Position numbers and translations under genes: made by a program
Origin: Sellimonas catena
GTDB lineage: Bacteria; Bacillota; Clostridia; Lachnospirales; Lachnospiraceae
DNA: 64,000 nt
Strand: one strand, 5' to 3'
NCBI RefSeq assembly: GCF_045063725.1
Contig: NZ_CP173695.1
Part shown: positions 43,975-52,387 of the stretch, piece by piece
Numbering within the stretch: position 1 is the stretch's first letter
How the letters are laid out: each line of letters opens with the position of its first letter
The notes under the pieces: model-generated
What the model was told of the DNA's origin: nothing
What the model saw: only the letters and a program-made list of their open reading frames with translations
The model's database searches: none

Positions 43975-45103
43975 CTGAGTTGCTTTGTACATTGGACAGC
44001 TCCGGTTTGCGGGTATGCAGCCGCCGTTCGATTGATTCGTGTAGAAGCTGAGATACAAGAGCCATTAACGGAATAAAGAAAATCATGCCAAGGACACCGA
44101 ACAGTTTACCGCCCAGCAAAACCGCCAACAACGTCCAGAACGGGGATAGCCCTACACTGTTTCCCACGACGTGCGGATAGATGAACTGATTTTCAACAAA
44201 CTGAGTTGCCTGATAGACGATCAAGCATAGGAGCGCCTTGTTCGGAGCCGCCAATAAAGTAAATAAAATGCCGAAAGCGCAGGAGAGAAATCCTCCAATA
44301 TAAGGAACGAATGCAAAGGCGGCAGTTAAAACGGCTGTTAGCCCCGCATATGGAATCCCTGCAACAGAAAACGAAAGAAAGATCAATGTTCCAAGAATCA
44401 TAACCTCGACACACTGACCAGAAAGAAACTTCGCATAGGTGTCATGTGCAAGTTTCGAAATATGGCAAATTCTATCTGCAACGGATTCCTTACAGTAGGC
44501 ATACAGTGCCCGTTTGCTTTGACTGCTCAATTCACGCCATCCAATTAGCACATAGAATGTGATCACAAGTGAAATTGCAACATCAGCAATCGCAGATACC
44601 GTAGAGCCAGCAACATTGGCAACTGAGGAAATCACTGTGTTCATTTCGCTCGAAATGCTTTGCAGAATAGATTTCCAATCGAGCGCAGCAAAATGTGCCG
44701 ACAGTTTCTCTGTGTCAATGCCGTATCTTTGCAATAAGCCGACCCAGTCAGGCCATTTTTCTTGAACAAGAGCAGCAATGCTTTTTACAGATGCAGTGAG
44801 CTGTGGAATCGCAATTACACACAGAAGAGCAATAATCGCAATAACACATATCAGCGTCAGTAACAGGCTTATCATGTCTATTTGCCGATCTGTAGCTTTA
44901 GTCAGCTTTCGTCGAAGCCTCTTTGCCAGTCCGCGCACGGGTACACTCAGAACAAAGGCCAGCAAAAGGCCTGATAAAATCGGAGCGAGCAAGCCAATAC
45001 ACGATTTTAGAAAGTTGGCAACATAGTTTAGATTGTTGAATGCCGCAAATAAGATCACCCCAAACGTGATTAGTAGAAGCGGCTTTTTGTAGGATTTATC
45101 CAT
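43949..45103 (-). CDS. AI-2E family transporter
   Basis: Protein of 384 residues with the family layout: two N-terminal helix pairs, a long periplasmic-type region (IAALVQEKWPDWVGLLQRYGIDTEKL), and the C-terminal half with PYIGGFLSCAFGILFTLLAAP, QATQFVENQFIYPHVVGNSVGLSPFWTLLAVLLGGKLFG. Such permeases are called after autoinducer-2 exporters but include lipid and ion transporters. Starts 2 bases after the PAP2 stop. The last 15 residues are hydrophilic and encoded across the joint with the alarmone-synthetase relic; the original C-terminus may have been different. Confidence 0.88.
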   Translation of the reverse strand: MDKSYKKPLLLITFGVILFAAFNNLNYVANFLKSCIGLLAPILSGLLLAFVLSVPVRGLAKRLRRKLTKATDRQIDMISLLLTLICVIAIIALLCVIAIPQLTASVKSIAALVQEKWPDWVGLLQRYGIDTEKLSAHFAALDWKSILQSISSEMNTVISSVANVAGSTVSAIADVAISLVITFYVLIGWRELSSQSKRALYAYCKESVADRICHISKLAHDTYAKFLSGQCVEVMILGTLIFLSFSVAGIPYAGLTAVLTAAFAFVPYIGGFLSCAFGILFTLLAAPNKALLCLIVYQATQFVENQFIYPHVVGNSVGLSPFWTLLAVLLGGKLFGVLGMIFFIPLMALVSQLLHESIERRLHTRKPELSNVQSNSDENTDISQ

Positions 45104-45105
45104 GA

Positions 45106-45807
45106 TTACATCCTCGTAAGAAATCGGTTTGTTTTATTATTGGGGAGTATCTTATAGGCAATCCACCAACCAAAGAAACAGACTGGCAATGCAGCGAGAA
45201 CATCCATGATAGAATGCTGTTTCATAAAAACGGTGGAGAGACTGATACACACGGCGATTGATGTAGCAGCGATTTTCCATCCGACGCTTTGGAGCGCCTT
45301 GCAATCCCATAACCCAAACATCGCGGCAACAGAGCCTATTACATGAAGTGAGGGGCAAACATTTGTATTGGTATCGAAACTATAGAATAATTCAATAAAG
45401 CGTGTAAGTAGATTATTGCGTACAAATGCTTCTGGCCGCAAATTTTGGCAGGTTGGAAAGAACAGGTAAATCAAAACCGTGATCGTATAGGTGACTATCA
45501 CAAAATACATCATACGCCGAAATGCAGGTACATCGACGAAAAAAGTATAAACCAACGTACCGATTAGAAAGACAAACCAAAATAGATACGGAATCAACGC
45601 CCATTCACAAAATGGTATTATATCATCGAGTCCACAATAGACGGGATAGTAATTTCGTTGCGGTTGCAACCGCTCAAGAAACAAAAACAGCAAGCCGAAA
45701 ATTGGCCAGTAAAGCAATAGCCTGACGTGAGAAAATTCAGGTGTATTAAGTTTATGGATGCGGAACTCACGGTAATTAACTTCCGGCTTTATATGATTAC
45801 TTTGCAT
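45106..45807 (-). CDS. PAP2-superfamily membrane phosphatase
   Basis: The start is ATG 45807, overlapping the glycosyltransferase stop by 11 bases; the frame extends upstream inside that gene without support. The 233-residue protein has six predicted helices and PAP2 motifs CPSLHVIGS (motif 2) and SLSTVFMKQHSIMDVLAALP (motif 3, catalytic His and Asp). The motif-1 region, TCQNLRPE, is divergent. Role: lipid phosphate or undecaprenyl diphosphate hydrolysis; here probably phosphatidic acid or related lipid in the same membrane-lipid operon. Confidence 0.85.
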   Translation of the reverse strand: MQSNHIKPEVNYREFRIHKLNTPEFSHVRLLLYWPIFGLLFLFLERLQPQRNYYPVYCGLDDIIPFCEWALIPYLFWFVFLIGTLVYTFFVDVPAFRRMMYFVIVTYTITVLIYLFFPTCQNLRPEAFVRNNLLTRFIELFYSFDTNTNVCPSLHVIGSVAAMFGLWDCKALQSVGWKIAATSIAVCISLSTVFMKQHSIMDVLAALPVCFFGWWIAYKILPNNKTNRFLTRM

Positions 45808-46915
45808 GACTGTATATCCATTCATAGATTTTATCGGCTGCCGTACATTCCGTCTGCGACCGCATTGCCGCGCGCATTTTAGAAAGAAGCACTGGGGCAT
45901 TTAGCGTTTTTATTGTGGTGTCTGCGATTGCTTTTGGCGTATTGGCTGTGACGGCCATTCCATTACGCAGAAAAAAATTCAGATTATGTGTCTCGCAGCC
46001 AGCCACTGCATCGATAAGCACCATTGGTAACTCTGCCGCCATTGCCTCAGATGTACTTAGACCTCCGGGCTTTGTCAGGAATAGGTCTGAGGCTTGCATG
46101 AGCTGCGGCACATTATTGACGGTTCCCAGAACATGAACTTGAGAATACTTTTCTGTCCTTTTTTGGAGTTTTTTGCGTAAATCATCATTTGTGCCGCATA
46201 CAACACTAAGTTCTTGTTCTGTTGTGAGGTAAGGGCAGAGATACGATATAATCTCCTCCATTGGACCGCAGCCCATGCTACCGCACATCATTAAAATATG
46301 TTGATGAGCAGGAGAGATTCCGGCGTTGGCTTTTCCTGCTTCTTGTGACACACGCTGGTAGAATTGCTGCCGCACAGGGATTCCACTGGCGATCAGCTTT
46401 TGAGGTTGAAGTCCACATTGTTCAAACTCACCTAACAGCGAAGTGGACGGAATGAAATACCAGTCCAGCGCAGAATCCGCTGTGCAGGGAGCGCAGGTAT
46501 AGTCTGTAGAAATGTGGCTCGTTACAAGCTGTAAGCATGGGTGCTGTCGGCGCATTTCTGTCAACGCCAAGGCTGGGAATACATGAGTACAGATAATATT
46601 ATCGTAGCCTGCAGAGCGGATGTATTGATACATCCGCTCTGCGCCGGAGGAAAGTAGCTTATAGATCGGCGTTCCCTCACAAAAAATATCTTCGTGAGAT
46701 TCCGCACGCTGATACCCAGCATCAAAAAGCCTTGGAGCATGGCGGTAAATTCGGGTATGCCAATTAGAAATAAACGTGGATGCTTTTTCTGAAATAAACT
46801 GCAAAGAATCTGTAATATTGCAGATTTCTCCGCGAGAGTGGTAGGCTTCCTGAACTGCTTGCGCACAGGAGTTATGCCCTGCGCCAGTGTTGCAGCTTAG
46901 AATTAGTGTTTGCAT
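45797..46915 (-). CDS. MGDG-synthase-like glycosyltransferase (GT28)
   Basis: Protein of 372 residues. N-terminal ILSCNTGAGHNSCAQAV is the MGDG_synth signature for diacylglycerol glycosyltransferases such as UgtP; HVFPALAL follows. The C-terminal UDP-sugar half has MMCGSMGCGPMEEII, VLGTVNNVPQLMQASDLFLTKPGGLSTSEAMAAELPMVLIDAVAGCETHNL. It would put glucose or galactose on diacylglycerol, making glycolipid. Follows the acyltransferase-like gene by 9 bases and overlaps the PAP2 gene. Confidence 0.88.
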   Translation of the reverse strand: MQTLILSCNTGAGHNSCAQAVQEAYHSRGEICNITDSLQFISEKASTFISNWHTRIYRHAPRLFDAGYQRAESHEDIFCEGTPIYKLLSSGAERMYQYIRSAGYDNIICTHVFPALALTEMRRQHPCLQLVTSHISTDYTCAPCTADSALDWYFIPSTSLLGEFEQCGLQPQKLIASGIPVRQQFYQRVSQEAGKANAGISPAHQHILMMCGSMGCGPMEEIISYLCPYLTTEQELSVVCGTNDDLRKKLQKRTEKYSQVHVLGTVNNVPQLMQASDLFLTKPGGLSTSEAMAAELPMVLIDAVAGCETHNLNFFLRNGMAVTANTPKAIADTTIKTLNAPVLLSKMRAAMRSQTECTAADKIYEWIYSHAK

Positions 46916-46924
46916 TTGAATCTC

Positions 46925-47386
46925 CTATTTTTTCCTTTGCTGCATAGCAAACAGCTTTTGCAGGCGTGGGCGATTATAGCGCTGGACAACAATAAACGGC
47001 AAATTACCCAGCACAATGTAGATAATCGTTATACATACCCCGCCAACACCGGACCATATTTTCAGCAGTCCAAGACCGGCGATAGACAACAGAATATGTG
47101 TCCACTCTGCCACGCAAGTTTCTTCTATCATGCGCGGCAAGTTCTCATAGTTTTCCTTTGTCAGTTTCTTTTCCGGCATGATTTTAACGAATATGCGGCT
47201 CATATCGGGGATCTTTGCCTGCCATTTCCGAACATGAAGCCGCTTCCATAGTTTTTGCTCTGCCGGGTGGCAGACCCAAGGAAAACGATCGGCGTGAAAC
47301 CAATGCTTCGGGATCAAGCGCCCCACTACAAAGGAGAGAACCCCTAACGCCGCGATATATAGCAGACACATAAGAAAATGCTTCAT
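46925..47386 (-). CDS. CrtO-like membrane acyltransferase family protein
   Basis: The start MKHFLMCLLYIA at 47386 has TTGAGG upstream. The 153-residue protein has N- and C-terminal membrane helices and the central HADRFPWVCHPAEQKLWKRLHVRKWQAKIPDMS block that I associate with glycosyl-4,4'-diaponeurosporenoate acyltransferase-like proteins. No carotenoid genes are nearby, so its acceptor is more likely a glycolipid of this operon. Assignment is by motif memory and is moderate. Confidence 0.65.
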   Translation of the reverse strand: MKHFLMCLLYIAALGVLSFVVGRLIPKHWFHADRFPWVCHPAEQKLWKRLHVRKWQAKIPDMSRIFVKIMPEKKLTKENYENLPRMIEETCVAEWTHILLSIAGLGLLKIWSGVGGVCITIIYIVLGNLPFIVVQRYNRPRLQKLFAMQQRKK

Positions 47387-47393
47387 AAAAACC

Positions 47394-48911
47394 TCAACAT
47401 AGCGGTGCGAAAATACGAAGGACACCATCTACGACCCAGCGGCGCGAATAATGTTTCATATCATAGGGCTTTACCTCTTTACATTTTGCCTGTGTAGCGA
47501 TGAAATCGTCCTTTATTGCTGCAATAATACTGGAACGATAAAAGAACGAATTGTTTTCAAAGTGGAGAAAGAGACTGCGGTAGTCCAGATTGACAGTTCC
47601 TATCGTCGCAACTTTGTCGTCTGATACAAAGCTCTTTGCATGAACGAAGCCGGGAGTATACTCATAAATCTTGATGCCGCCAGTCAGCAACACCTGATAA
47701 AAGCTCCGAGACATACGGAAAATCAGCTTCTTATCAGGGATGCCGGGCATAATGATCCGCACGTCTACACCACGTTGAGCAGCGGAAATCATTGCATCCA
47801 TCAAGTCATCGCCAAGCATAAGATACGGTGTAAAAAACCATGCGTAATCCGTGCTTTGAGAAAGCAAGTCAATAAAGAGCTGATTACTGGTAGCTTCATG
47901 GTTAAGGGGCGAATCGTAGTAACTAAGCACATAACCATCAAATGTGTGCGGCGGCGCAGGATACCTTTTGGGATATGTGGGCATTGCAAGCTGTCCTGCT
48001 TCTTTTTCCAGCGAAAATGCGTTCCAAAAGGTCAAGAACATATGGGTAAAATTTTTTACTGGCTCACCAGTAATCCGAAAGCCTGTGTCCTTCCAGTGTC
48101 CATAGGGATGTTCCAAATTGATATACCGATCTGATAAGTTGATACCTCCGCTATAAGCAACTTCGTTGTCAATAATCAGCATTTTGCGATGATCGCGATA
48201 GTTTGCAGTTCCTTTTAAGGCAAGGAAAGGATTAAAAGGAATACATGGAATGCCTTTCTTTTTCAGTTCACGGACATTACTGAAATTGAACGAAGAAATA
48301 CTGCCAAGATCATCGTATATCACACGTACATCAACGCCCTGCTCCATTTTTACTTCCAGTTCGTTCACGATTGCGTCCCACATATGCCCCGGCTCAATAA
48401 TGAAGTATTCTACGTAAATCGAGTTTCTTGCATTTTTCAAATCGGCAAGCATATCAGGGAACATATTATCGCCCAACGGATAGTAACGAACCTGCTCAAC
48501 TGCACACATCGGATATTGCGTTTTTTCTTCCAGCCACCGCACTGTTTGCCCCATGCGTTTTTCGCCGTCAAAGGGCGCTTCTTTTATTGGAAGAGGCTGC
48601 GGATTGCAACTCTTTTGAACTTGCTGCAAGCGCCTTTTTAGAGGGCGGGCCGTCCGTTTATTTCCAAAGAGCAGATATAGTAACGCTCCTACCAAAGGTA
48701 GTGACAGAATAACCAGCAGCCAAAGCAATTTATAAGCGGTTTCATCTCTCTTTATAATAATAAATACCACCAAGAAAAACGCTGCAACGGAAAGCAGTGA
48801 CACAATAATCGGTGCGTAAGGGGTCAGCCATTTCATCAACAGCAAAAGCCAGAGCGATTGTAAAGCCACCGCTGGAATAATTGTTAGAATGCGTCGAATG
48901 ATTTTTCCCAT
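47394..48911 (-). CDS. cls: Cardiolipin synthase
   Basis: Phospholipase-D-type Cls of 505 residues with two N-terminal membrane helices and both HKD motifs: HRKMLIIDNEVAYSGGINLSD and HAKSFVSDDKVATIGTVNLDYRS. The GMWDAI-type region and the final YSRRWVVDGVLRIFAPLC-like end are normal. It condenses two phosphatidylglycerols to cardiolipin. First enzyme gene after the TetR regulator (19 bases apart). Confidence 0.94.
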   Translation of the reverse strand: MGKIIRRILTIIPAVALQSLWLLLLMKWLTPYAPIIVSLLSVAAFFLVVFIIIKRDETAYKLLWLLVILSLPLVGALLYLLFGNKRTARPLKRRLQQVQKSCNPQPLPIKEAPFDGEKRMGQTVRWLEEKTQYPMCAVEQVRYYPLGDNMFPDMLADLKNARNSIYVEYFIIEPGHMWDAIVNELEVKMEQGVDVRVIYDDLGSISSFNFSNVRELKKKGIPCIPFNPFLALKGTANYRDHRKMLIIDNEVAYSGGINLSDRYINLEHPYGHWKDTGFRITGEPVKNFTHMFLTFWNAFSLEKEAGQLAMPTYPKRYPAPPHTFDGYVLSYYDSPLNHEATSNQLFIDLLSQSTDYAWFFTPYLMLGDDLMDAMISAAQRGVDVRIIMPGIPDKKLIFRMSRSFYQVLLTGGIKIYEYTPGFVHAKSFVSDDKVATIGTVNLDYRSLFLHFENNSFFYRSSIIAAIKDDFIATQAKCKEVKPYDMKHYSRRWVVDGVLRIFAPLC

Positions 48912-48930
48912 ATGTTTACCCCCCTCTATG

Positions 48931-49458
48931 TTATTTCTCCTCCGAAGATGCTTCCCAATCGCAAACTATTTGTGCCATTTCCTGTGGGGTTTCTTTATAG
49001 CCTCGTAATACCCACGCATTCATAAGCCCAAACAATCCATATGTAATAAATTGGATAAAGTAGTGCGTTTTGGCATCGGCATTAGCGACAATGGATGCCG
49101 CTTCTTGTAAATAGAAGTTTAGAATCACATATTGGCGATCAGCTGAGTAGAGCAGATCACAAATAGGACGAGTGGAAAGGCAAAATTCAAAAAACAGCCT
49201 GATGCCGTCATAACTACCAGTGGCGAAGTTGGTAGCACCGTGTTCGTCGGAAAAGCGCTTCCACAGACATGTGATTTTGAAAGACAGAACTTCATCTTTA
49301 CTTTTGAAATAACGGAAATAAGTGGAGCGACCTACATCTGCCTTGGCAGTCATCTCCTCAATACTGATTTTTTCAATGGGTTTTTCTTTCATTAGTTCCA
49401 GCAACGCTGTACCCATACATTCTTTCAGATAGTCTGTTGTAGCCGTTGTCCTTCGCAT
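48931..49458 (-). CDS. TetR-family regulator of the lipid operon
   Basis: The start MRRTTATTDYLKECM at 49458 follows AAAGGAGACG; the frame extends upstream with no ribosome site. The HTH reads KISIEEMTAKADVGRSTYFRYFKSKDEVLSF. The C-terminal domain is helical, with TRPICDLLYSADRQYVILNFYLQEAASIV. It heads the leftward lipid operon and is divergent from a truncated ABC exporter gene, so its operator likely lies in 49459-49649. Confidence 0.9.
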   Translation of the reverse strand: MRRTTATTDYLKECMGTALLELMKEKPIEKISIEEMTAKADVGRSTYFRYFKSKDEVLSFKITCLWKRFSDEHGATNFATGSYDGIRLFFEFCLSTRPICDLLYSADRQYVILNFYLQEAASIVANADAKTHYFIQFITYGLFGLMNAWVLRGYKETPQEMAQIVCDWEASSEEK

Positions 49459-49649
49459 AAGAAACGTCTCCTTTAATTGCGTATCATTGAAACAAGGATT
49501 GTCATTTGTTCCACTTTCGCTCGGACTATTGACAACGCCTGCTTCTGTGATATTCATAGCATCTATGATACTATCGTTTCATTTATACTATCATTTGCTA
49601 TTTGCCCTGTCAAGCTAAAATGCGAGTACGACGAGCAGAAAGGAAAACT

Positions 49650-49868
49650 ATGGGTACGATTTTTTCCCGTGTAAAACTCAGCGGAAAGCATGTGGCCGCC
49701 CTCTTGGCGCTGATGCTGCTCTCCGCTGTGACAGCCATGCTGCTGCCTACTGCCCTGGCCAGTATGATTGACATCGGAGTGGCCGGAGAAAACCGAAACA
49801 CCATCCTAATCATTGCGGCGGTGATGGCAACCCTGGCCATTCTGCGGCTCTGTGTTTATTATATCTGA
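49650..49868 (+). pseudogene. ABC exporter, N-terminal fragment cut at the element end
   Basis: The start at 49650 (MGTIFSRVKLSGKH) follows AGAAAGG. Only the first membrane helices remain (ALLALMLLSAVTAMLLP, then ASMIDIGVAGENRNTILII) before a stop at 49868, 69 bases before the element boundary. Complete exporters have more than 560 residues. It is likely a relic of a gene that continued in a previous host or element. Confidence 0.8.
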
Positions 49869-49934
49869 GCTATTCACAGTAAAGTTGGACATTTGTATTC
49901 AGCGGGAGAAAATAACCTTGACAAATCTCGTCTC

Positions 49935-50811
49935 ACCGGGCAATCTCTGAAAGTTCCCCTTCCAGTCCCAGATCGGCAATCATGTACATCATCCCGCTGA
50001 CCGCATTGATCCCTTTAGCCGGGCTGGCCGCATGGGCCGCAAATCCCCGGACAGACAGCCTCACACCCTGCTTTTCTGTCTCACAGCTGATTTTACAGCT
50101 GGTTGCTTCTTCCCACTTTGGCATCCGCTCCCGCACCGTTTCTTCCAAACCTGCCGGAAGGAGAGCCGATGCTGATTCCGCTACCGAGTTGTATGCATTG
50201 CCTCCGGAAAGTTCGATCTTTTCCTTCAGGTCTGTCACAAGCTGGTACTGGAACACCCCTTTTTCCGCATGATTCAAAGGGAACTCCGCATCCGGCGTGA
50301 ATGAAATCTGCGGAGGAGTCATTTTCTTTACTCCAAAATAATAATCCATGCATTTCCAGTCTGTCTCTTCGTTCGCTCCTACAATCAGACGGATCTTTTT
50401 GCTCAAAGGAATCCCCATTTCCTTTAGAATTTTTACTGCATGGAGACATACCACCATTGGTCCTTTATTATCCAGCACACCTCTTCCATATAGTTTTCCA
50501 TCTATAATCCGAGGCCGGAAGGGATCACAGATCCATCCTTCCCCGCACGGGACAACATCCACATGTCCCAGAATTCCGACTGTTTCTTCCCCGTTTCCAT
50601 AATCCGCATGTCCTGCATAATTATCAAAATTTTCTGTCTGAAGACCTGCTGCCTCCGCCAGGCCGAGATAACATTGAAGTGCCTTTGCAGGACCTTCTCC
50701 AAACGGCATTCCCTCCGCCTGTTTACTTTCCACACTGTCTATGGAAACAAGCTTCATAATATCCCGGATCAGACTTTCTCTGTCATCTTTGATCTTTTTT
50801 TCAAAATCCAT
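49935..50811 (-). pseudogene. M20 (Sapep/PepV-type) dipeptidase, N-terminal fragment
   Basis: The fragment encodes 292 residues plus an artificial stop formed by element DNA. It starts with MDFEKKIKDDRESL after AGGGAGG. Metal-site motifs: GILGHVDVVPCGEGW, YGRGVLDNKGPM, GANEETDWKCMDYY, FTPDAEFPLNHAEKG, and the lid-domain LRGFAAHAASP-type region. The rest of the gene is at 28905-29404. Together they would give a dipeptidase of about 457 residues. Upstream are pepT and a YfcC-type transporter, so this was the last gene of a peptide-use operon. Confidence 0.9.
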
Positions 50812-50829
50812 CTTGTCCTCCCTATTCCA

Positions 50830-50856
50830 TCAGGGGACACTCTTGCTGTCCCCTGA
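50830..50856. terminator. Hairpin between transporter and dipeptidase genes
   Basis: Arms TCAGGGGACA and TGTCCCCTGA form a 10-bp perfect stem with a 7-base loop. No T-run in the leftward direction, so it may rather be a processing or mRNA-stability element in the operon. Confidence 0.45.
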
Positions 50857-50868
50857 CTTGGTCATCCG

Positions 50869-52374
50869 CTACAGGAACAGCTGAATTACAAGCATTACCG
50901 CACTGAATCCTGCCATGATTCCCATCAGCGGCATAATAAATTTCAGCCATTTATCGTATGTTACATCTACCATGGCAAGAGAAGCCAGAATCAGTCCGGC
51001 CGGCGTAATAAAGGAAATCAGTCCGAGCCCGTATGCATAAGCAGAAACAATCGCCGCTCTGGATACACCCACCGTGTCCGCAAGCGGTGCCATAATCGGC
51101 ACAGAAAGCACTGCCAGTCCCGATGAAGAGGAAATGAAAAATCCAAGCACGATAAATACAAGCATCATCAGGATAATAAACAGAACCGGATTTATTCCGC
51201 TGATTGCTCCGGAGAAGAATGCCAGAATTGTATCCGACACCATCCCATTTTCCAGAATGATATTAATTCCGCGGGCAACACCGACAACGAGTGCAACGCT
51301 CATCAGGTCGGCTGCTCCGCCGATGAACTGATCCATGAAGTTCTTTTCTCCGATTCCGGAGGTGAAGGCAAGAATGATCGCGCACGCCAGAAAGAGTGCG
51401 GTCATGCTGTCAAACCACCACTGCTTTGCAACCAGTCCCCATACAAGCACCCCAAAAGTAATTCCAAATACGGCCAGAGAAAGTTTCATGCGTCCTGTAA
51501 ATTCCGGAACCTCCCCCTGATGCCCGAACTTTTTCATATGATATTCGTACTGATCATAGCAGATTGATTTTGTCGGATCCGCTTTTACCTTTTTCGCATA
51601 GCGCAGAATATAAACCAGTGTAATAATCACACCGATGATCAATGCCGCGAAACGGAATCCCATTCCGTCCGCCAGGCTGATTCCCGCCGCATTGGATGCG
51701 TTTCCTACTGAAAACGGATTAATCGTCGGGAACATGGTTCCGATCGATGATCCCATATAGATCGCTGCGATACACACGATGACATCATACCCCGCCGCCA
51801 AAAAGACGGGAACCAGAATCGGATACAGAGCGATCGTCTCCTCCGCAAGTCCGAACGTTGTTCCTCCTGCCGCAATAATAATCGTAATCAGGACAATCAG
51901 AATGTATTCCTTTCCCTTTGTAATCTTTGACAGAACCGCAATCGCCGAATTGAATGCTCCCATATAATTCAGGACACCGATACATCCACCAAGAACAAAG
52001 ATAAAAAGAATGATATCAATCGAATCATATACCCCGCTGATTGGTGCCAGAAGAATTTCAAAAACTCCCTGCGGGTTTTGTTCTACTGTTTCATAAGTTC
52101 CCGGAATCGCAACCGGTTTGCTGATGGTTCCATCCAGAAATTTGTCCAGATTTCCGGTAACTCCCAGTTCATCCAGCGTCTCCTGGGTAGGATCCATTTC
52201 CGTGATTTCGCCCTCCGGGTTTGTAACTTCAAACATTTCCGTCTGTGCGTTATAAGCCAGCTTGGAATACAGACCCGCAGGCACAACCGCTGTCAGGATC
52301 GCCGCAAAAATCAAAACAATAAACAACACGGTCAATGCTGACGGGAACGACAGCTTTTTCTTTTTCTTTTCCAT
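50869..52374 (-). CDS. YfcC family membrane transporter
   Basis: The start MEKKKKKLSFPSALT at 52374 follows GAGGAAAACA. The protein of about 501 residues has 11-12 predicted helices and the YfcC/DcuC-like motifs GGTTFGLAEETIALYPILVPVFLAAGYD, MGSSIGTMFPTINPFSVGNASNAAGIS and FISSSSGLAVLSVPIMAPLAD. Relatives carry amino acids or small peptides such as arginine/ornithine. Between pepT and the dipeptidase, it likely takes up or exchanges peptide-derived amino acids. Confidence 0.88.
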   Translation of the reverse strand: MEKKKKKLSFPSALTVLFIVLIFAAILTAVVPAGLYSKLAYNAQTEMFEVTNPEGEITEMDPTQETLDELGVTGNLDKFLDGTISKPVAIPGTYETVEQNPQGVFEILLAPISGVYDSIDIILFIFVLGGCIGVLNYMGAFNSAIAVLSKITKGKEYILIVLITIIIAAGGTTFGLAEETIALYPILVPVFLAAGYDVIVCIAAIYMGSSIGTMFPTINPFSVGNASNAAGISLADGMGFRFAALIIGVIITLVYILRYAKKVKADPTKSICYDQYEYHMKKFGHQGEVPEFTGRMKLSLAVFGITFGVLVWGLVAKQWWFDSMTALFLACAIILAFTSGIGEKNFMDQFIGGAADLMSVALVVGVARGINIILENGMVSDTILAFFSGAISGINPVLFIILMMLVFIVLGFFISSSSGLAVLSVPIMAPLADTVGVSRAAIVSAYAYGLGLISFITPAGLILASLAMVDVTYDKWLKFIMPLMGIMAGFSAVMLVIQLFL

Positions 52375-52387
52375 ATCCTGTTTTCCT

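Larger units (their letters stand above)
29402..49937. mobile_element. 20.5-kb Tn4451-like integrative mobilizable element inserted in a dipeptidase gene
   Basis: The ends are fixed by reconstruction of the split dipeptidase: the top-strand triplet ACC (GGT in the gene) occurs at 29402-29404 and 49935-49937, and removal of everything between restores the frame. A 2-3 bp core is what large serine recombinases use. Core genes are tnpV, tnpW, a tnpX-like recombinase, CHC2 primase, P4-type helicase, DUF3847, an RSF1010-like oriT and a MobA/MobL relaxase, all between 29.5 and 40.4 kb. Cargo from 41.1 to 49.9 kb is a bile salt hydrolase, a FUSC protein and a lipid-modifying operon. No conjugation channel genes are present, so it would need a helper. 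Confidence 0.85.
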
